Positions 58,872-64,000 of a stretch of 64,000 bases of DNA are shown here, piece after piece. The position numbers and the translations under genes are program-made. The notes below the pieces were generated by a model. It did no database searches. It was not told the origin of the DNA and saw nothing but the letters and a program-made list of their open reading frames with translations. The DNA is taken from NCBI GenBank assembly GCA_964016875.1, contig OZ024734.1, positions 50,760,622 to 50,824,621 of the forward strand. Direction: 5' to 3'. Source of the DNA: Fallopia convolvulus (lineage: Eukaryota > Streptophyta > Magnoliopsida > Caryophyllales > Polygonaceae). Position 1 is the stretch's first letter. Every line of letters begins with the position of its first letter.

Positions 58872-61415
58872 TGTGAAACATAGAGATCTTTTCTTTCGTA
58901 ATAAAAGTTTCGGGACGAAACTTTCTTAAGGGAGGTAGTATGTAATAGTCAAGTTTTCTCTTTCCCCTTTTAAGGTCGGAAAAACGATTCTCTTCATTTA
59001 CAAGTAATCTCTTGACTTGTTATGCAAGTAATCCCGAGTAGAGAAATATGTACTTATATGCATAGAACTATGTAAAATCCGATACTAATTTTTGCACCCT
59101 TTTAGAGAAGGAGATCGAGAATTCTTACGTTGCAAGTACCCGCTTTGAGGTACTTGGAATATTTACTAATTAATTAGTTAGTGAAGGGGATATAGGTTAA
59201 TAAATCACCTTTCTTACCTCAATTTTACAACGATCGCGAATATTGTTAAAACACATATATATAATATTTATTTTTGTAAATTATTAATCTTATCCTTAAG
59301 CTAATGCGATCAGAAGCCAAGCTAAATTTAACCTAACGTAACCCACATTAAAACTAAAACGCCGAACTCATCTTCCACATCTCTCTCTCTCCCTCGTACA
59401 TATGTCGTTCTCCCAATTCACCGCCACTCCCTCATTCTGTTCTCGCACTCGTCGAGTGCCGCTCTATCTTCCCCGATTCCAAACGTCAACAGGCAAGCGT
59501 CGTGAGTCGTCAGCGTTGCCATCCGACTCTTCATCGCTGTTGTTTCCCGATTCGAAGTTGCCATCATCGGGAAGCAAGAACCGTCAGAGGAGCCACGTTA
59601 GAAAGGCTACTCTTGTTAGCTTGTGAGTATCGATCAACCTTGTTCTCTATCTTCTCGCTTCTGCGTTTTTATTGTTGTGGTAGGCGCCAAGGGTTGAGTT
59701 TGTGTAATCGAGGTTGGACACGTTCGGGATTTTCTTAGTTGGGATCGGTTTTAGTAGTTTAATATTTGAGGGTGCCTTGATTCTTCTAGTTAATTTGTGT
59801 TGTTCGATCGGGTTATTAAAATTGGATGGCTATGAGTTGTTGTACTGGTTCGGTAGAAGCTTCACGTTTAAGGTTTCAAGATTTGTTCTTGTTAACAGGG
59901 GAAGCTTTGAGGAAGGGCTTTGTTTACAGTAGGTAGAGTATTTAATTAATTAAGATGCATGTGTCTAGTATGCTCATTAATAATTAGGCTAATTAGGAGA
60001 GATTTATGTACGTAGCTAGGAGGCGTTGATAATTTGACAGTGGGGTTGGTTTAATTTTACAATTTATGGTGGTAGGTGGTATATGACTTAGTAATGACGA
60101 CTAGTTATATTAATTTGTAGTTGGATTAGGCTTGAATCGGGTTAGAATTTAGGGTAATCTGTTGGGCCGAAGGAATACATATAGTATTACTCTAGGGTCG
60201 GATTAAGTCGGGTTCGTAGAATGAGTATTATTCGTTTAAATTCTTGCTAGAGGAAGTGAGGGTGGAACCTAATTCAATTTATCACGTTAATATCTCTGAT
60301 AGGGAATCATGTTGCCCACACTTTTAACTTTCGTCTTCTCCAAAGAATCCTTCGTTTCGAGGTAAGTCGTTTTTCGACTTGCTCGGTTCTCTTCTCCCTT
60401 GTTAGATTGCGTATCGATATTGTAGGACGGGTTTTGGGAACTAGTCCCGAATACCTTTTTAAATTGTTTTGAACTCCTTGTGTGCTGTGTGCGTTAATGA
60501 TTTTAAATGTGTTTTATCGGAAATTATTTGGAACGTTTTCTCTGTGTTGGTACCGTTTCCGACACGGCCCATTGTAGCCGGTGTTGAGGAAGAGTTGGCT
60601 ACTTTGACCCGTGTGACTGGGAAAATCGTACCCCTTCAAACGAAAATTATTATCTGTATGTTTTTGGCAAGCGCTCCCGTGGAGGCTTAGCCCGGATTTA
60701 GAAGGGAGATTGGGAAGTGGAGTGGGAGGGCCTGCCTCTGCACTCGGCGCGGTGATGAGCGCCTTGGAAGTCGGATCGTGGACAAAGGAAGAATTGCATT
60801 GATGTGTGATTGTGATTGTAAATGCGTATATGACTTGTGTGACTGATATAATTAATTTAGGTATAGGCCTTTAGAGTTATGATTGCGATTGTGGATTTGT
60901 ATGCTGACTTTAGATAAATGATTTCAAAACGTTCTACAATTTCCATATTCTTTCTAGCTTGGTAGATTAGACGCTGACCGTTCGGGGAACATTTTTCAGT
61001 TCCAGGTATGAATCAGGGAGCCGTGCAGGATCCGAGGCAAGATGGCGGGCCGGAGCGGTAAAGAGCGCGTGTCATAGTGGGATTGGTTTTTATTAGTTAT
61101 TTATAACAGTTAGGATGTTGATTTTGATATTTGTTAGACGGAGTTGGTATTTTTGTTTCAGCTATTATCTTTTGGTTCCGATAGTTCATTTTCAGTAGAG
61201 GTTGTGATGCATTTGAATATTTATGATTTTTGGGGATTCATGCATACTTATGATTTTTCTAAGTTTTATTAAATAAAGGTTGGATGTTTTATTATGTTTT
61301 TCTCGTCGTGCCCGAGTTGTAAGATCCTACAGTGTAGTTGTCAACCTAAATAATAGTACCTTGTAAGGTCTATTCCCTAGTAGCGCCTCGTCGAAAGACG
61401 GGGTGTTACATCATA
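58872..61415 (+). mobile_element. nested LTR insertion: short 3' internal piece plus one LTR
   Basis: The target site TCATA is present at 58867-58871 and 61411-61415. Between them lie about 69 bp of 3' internal sequence, including a GTTTCGGGACGAAAC palindrome and a polypurine tract (AAGGGAGG, 58928-58935). A complete LTR follows at 58941-61410 (TGTAATAGTC...GGGGTGTTACA, 2470 bp). The order PPT then LTR gives plus orientation, opposite to the host element. The 5' LTR and almost all of the internal region are gone, yet the TSD is intact. This is not the usual solo-LTR product. Short frames within (59402-59738) have no recognised domain. Confidence 0.75.
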
Positions 61416-62699
61416 CAATGAAACTCCAACAACGTTGTCACATAGGTTAGTCATCTGGATATCAACAACTCATATAATCAATTAACACTTATGCTAAGTA
61501 GTTAATTGAACATAAACACATTACTGATGAACTTTTACCTGTTCAATCCATTTTGACCAATCAACCTTATTCACGACAACCTTGATGATTAACCACTTGT
61601 TCACAACTTAAACTGAACCAACATTCTTTCTTTCTTTTTTACTATAATCATAAGAAATTCCCATTCCATTTGGGATTCTCAATCCTCTTAACTCAAAGGA
61701 TAACAACATATATGAAAATGTGAGTTCGAATACTATCAGATTCAAAATTGAACTGCATCTTCCAATAGTTTAACAATTCAATTGATCCAACATTTGATCA
61801 CTTCAGAGCTCTTTAACTTCCAACTGATCAAAGAAAAGTACAGAATATCCATGATTCTATACCATAGAGTCACAAACATAGTTGTTGAAGAAAGTTTCCA
61901 AAGACAATCCTTTTCTTTCCAGGATTATTTTACATCCCTTCATGATCCATACTGATCTTTTTAGAATCAATCAAGGCTCATAAGATTCTCCAAATCTCAA
62001 CATTGAGGAGTAGAGGTTCCAACTCCAAAGTTCTATTGATAATCGAATTTCAATCAAATTCAGAAATTCCTAAGAAAAATATTCTCGGGAAAACTCTTAC
62101 TCTTCCAAGAAACTCACCTTAAAAATTTCCTTTTTAAAGACAACACTTGTAATTTCATATTACAAGAAAAGAATTAACAATTTCTTTCACATAACTTTGA
62201 ATCATGAACTTTCTAACAAAAATTCTTAACTTGAAATCTTCCATCATACGAGCTTAAATTAGGAAACCTTCAAACTGGAAAGTCTTTATGAAGTACAATA
62301 CTTAACTTCAAAATCTCACAAGAAGTTTCCTAATATGGAAGAAACGATAAGGGTACACCCAATTCAGACTCTTAAGAGAGAATATGAATTTATTGAGAAC
62401 TTGGTCTAGAACCGAATAACCTTTAGTAATCTTCACCTAATCTTACTCTGGATCCTTCTCGGAATCCATTCCCATCTCCAGGGAATCAACTGTCCACTAT
62501 AGGACCTTTTTCCACATAAACCATTACAAACTTGTTACTTCGTGTTCTCCAATTCCCTTTTCTCCTCCTATCTTTTTCACGAGTCTGACCTTCAATCTTA
62601 ACCACTCTTTGTAAATGGTTCTAAGAAAACACCAATATAGAATTCTCCATAATTCTATATGGAAAGATGAAAGTCTTAAGCAAGACTTAGGAACTTTTA
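61416..62699. other. decayed gag-side internal region of the gypsy element
   Basis: No CCHC knuckle or other gag landmark could be read. Dense stops in all frames. Confidence 0.5.
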
Positions 62700-62711
62700 G
62701 CTCTGATACCA
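62700..62711 (-). promoter_or_regulatory. primer-binding site, initiator tRNA-Met
   Basis: On the minus strand the sequence is TGGTATCAGAGC. It matches the standard plant retrotransposon PBS complementary to the 3' end of initiator methionine tRNA. It lies 4 nt inside the LTR boundary (62716) and fixes the element's orientation. Confidence 0.92.
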
Positions 62712-62715
62712 CTTC

Positions 62716-64000
62716 TGTAACTGACTGAACAAACTAAAAACAAGGTAAATGAAACCATTTGAAAACCTAACAAACTTAAGTTGAATATTACAACGGAAAA
62801 ACACGTAAAAGGTCTTATACAAACCTTAACTTAAAAGAATAAATAAATAGAACAACCTTCTATTTAAACAAAATCTTCATCAAGTCTTCCTTGAGTTCTT
62901 ATTTCTGAAACTCAGCTTCGCTTTGAAGTAGTTCAATCATGATCTTCAGTCAAGTATAGCCGTTGGAAACCTTTCTTCAACTTCTGGAGCTTCAAACCTC
63001 TGAATCCACCTCTTGAATCAACTTCCAAGAAGAACCTGATGTATCGTATACAACGGTGAAAACCAACCGACCATATAAAAGAAAAGAAAATGGACGGGTT
63101 AGTCTAATGAAAGACTAGCAAGCGGAGAATCTAACTTGGTTCTTATGGTTGTAACTAAACATATTGGCATCCAAATCCGAAAAGACTCGGATTATGATCC
63201 AATAGTTAGTAGTCTTATAGAGAATAAGAAGGAGACTCGCATAATCAAGAGAGAGAACACCACCGCTTGTGGTTTCTTTTAAGAAGCATAAACAATTGTT
63301 GTGAACTCATATTAATCACATAACATTTTGAAAAGCCTCCATCGACTATTCAGATTAACTTAATCAAAGTTTGATTAAGAATCATTCATAACCGGAAGCA
63401 AGAATGGGCTTCCGACTGGACGAACCATTCAGGTATATTAATGTGCCTAACGCACTTATCTTATATTACTTTCAAAATTTTCACAACCAAGTTGGTGTCT
63501 TTTAATCGGCTCGAACTACGGCCGGAATATTCTGGTATTGTAGAGATCATCGGAGTATTTCATCCATGGTAATCTACCCTGTACCAAGATCACAAGACTT
63601 AAGCTATCCTTGATCTTTCATTTGCATATGGTGAGGTAGAGATAGAGAGGCCTATTACCATGTCATCTACACTACACCGTGCCAAACTTGCACTTAGCTA
63701 GAGTGCGCATCACCCCTCTCACACGAAGAGCAGGGGAAGAGTCATGACCCACCATTAGGATTAGGCCCCTCCTAATGCAATATTGTTTTAAAGAGAGGAT
63801 ATGGAACCACGTTCCCCTCCCTGAAACTACCTTAATTCAATAACAATGTCTCAGCGTGAGACAACATCCAAGGTCACCCATAACGGACCTAAATCCAGTT
63901 CTACCGCAAAACTGAATAAACAACATGGTCATTATTTCTAACAAATATAACAACCAATCATATTTTATTAAGCAAACAATTTGTTCCCAACACAAATATT
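62716..64000 (-). mobile_element. 5' LTR of the gypsy element, partial at window edge, small deletion
   Basis: It is collinear with 51731 onward, but the first about 80 bp after TGTAAC (the segment with ATTACCGCCAGTAAC and ACCCAAGGC) are missing. The sequence jumps from TGTAAC to TGACTGAACAAAC. The two sides share AAC, suggesting a short-homology deletion. The rest matches the 51731 LTR very closely. Confidence 0.85.

Larger units (their letters stand above)
51731..64000 (-). mobile_element. Ty3/gypsy LTR retrotransposon, minus strand, extends past the window
   Basis: Order on the minus strand: 5' LTR (62716 to beyond 64000), PBS (62700-62711), decayed internal region, integrase relic (54930-55446), polypurine tract (54550-54556, AAGGGGG), 3' LTR (51731-54543). 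The integrase next to the 3' LTR and the initiator-Met PBS fit Ty3/gypsy. The coding region is broken throughout. The internal region is about 8.2 kb including the younger insertion at 58872-61415. It inserted into or beside the ATHILA-like element. The right end and TSD are outside the window. Confidence 0.85.

Noticed and set aside
59402..59738. Ser/Arg-rich frame resembling a transit peptide
   Set aside because: It lies inside the LTR at 58941-61410. Composition alone suggests a transit peptide; no downstream coding sequence follows.

Overview
The window is nuclear DNA of a flowering plant, most likely a eudicot. The evidence is intron-bearing genes with GT-AG junctions, plant-specific families (FLZ zinc finger, REM-type B3 domains), plant promoter motifs (telo-boxes, TGGGCY site II elements) and plant transposons (tRNA-type SINE, Stowaway MITE, Ty3/gypsy and ATHILA-like elements, LINEs, PIF/Harbinger relics). 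There is no operon, CRISPR array or bacterial gene structure. I cannot name the species.

Layout. 1-5.2 kb is AT-rich intergenic DNA holding a SINE with a perfect target-site duplication (TSD) and a small non-autonomous Helitron. 5.36-6.06 kb is a two-exon FLZ gene on the minus strand. 6.4-15.2 kb is accessory DNA: a duplicated MITE cluster, a Stowaway MITE, two fragments of a geranylgeranyl diphosphate synthase gene, a MITE with 39-bp inverted repeats, and a 2.9-kb solo LTR. 15.3-22.5 kb holds tandem repeats, a PIF/Harbinger relic and a three-deep nest (LINE split by an LTR that is split by another LTR, each step with a TSD). 22.9-39.7 kb is the gene island. 40-64 kb is mostly retrotransposon: a LINE relic, a truncated gypsy element with an open integrase frame, an ATHILA-like element, and a minus-strand gypsy element running off the right edge with a further LTR nested in it.

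Gene island. Three multi-exon genes could be assembled exon by exon with consistent phases. The first is a plus-strand two-KH-domain RNA-binding protein of the FUSE-binding-protein type (7 exons, 649 aa). The second is a minus-strand gene (10 exons, 605 aa) predicted to encode two B3 DNA-binding domains followed by a C48/Ulp1-type (SUMO-protease-like) peptidase domain. The third is tubulin-folding cofactor E on the minus strand (15 exons, about 555 aa; CAP-Gly, leucine-rich repeats, ubiquitin-like domain).

The most unusual locus is the B3-B3-C48 gene. Its architecture is one I do not recall as standard. The peptidase is one residue short between its oxyanion glutamine and its nucleophile cysteine. 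Its last coding exon is followed tail-to-tail by a roughly 92% identical inverted copy of itself, so a read-through transcript would fold into a long hairpin, the arrangement proposed for newly born small-RNA genes. A second theme is that three unrelated LTR elements here carry amplified short palindromic or near-palindromic GC-rich motifs. All calls come from reading the sequence by eye; exon models need transcript support.
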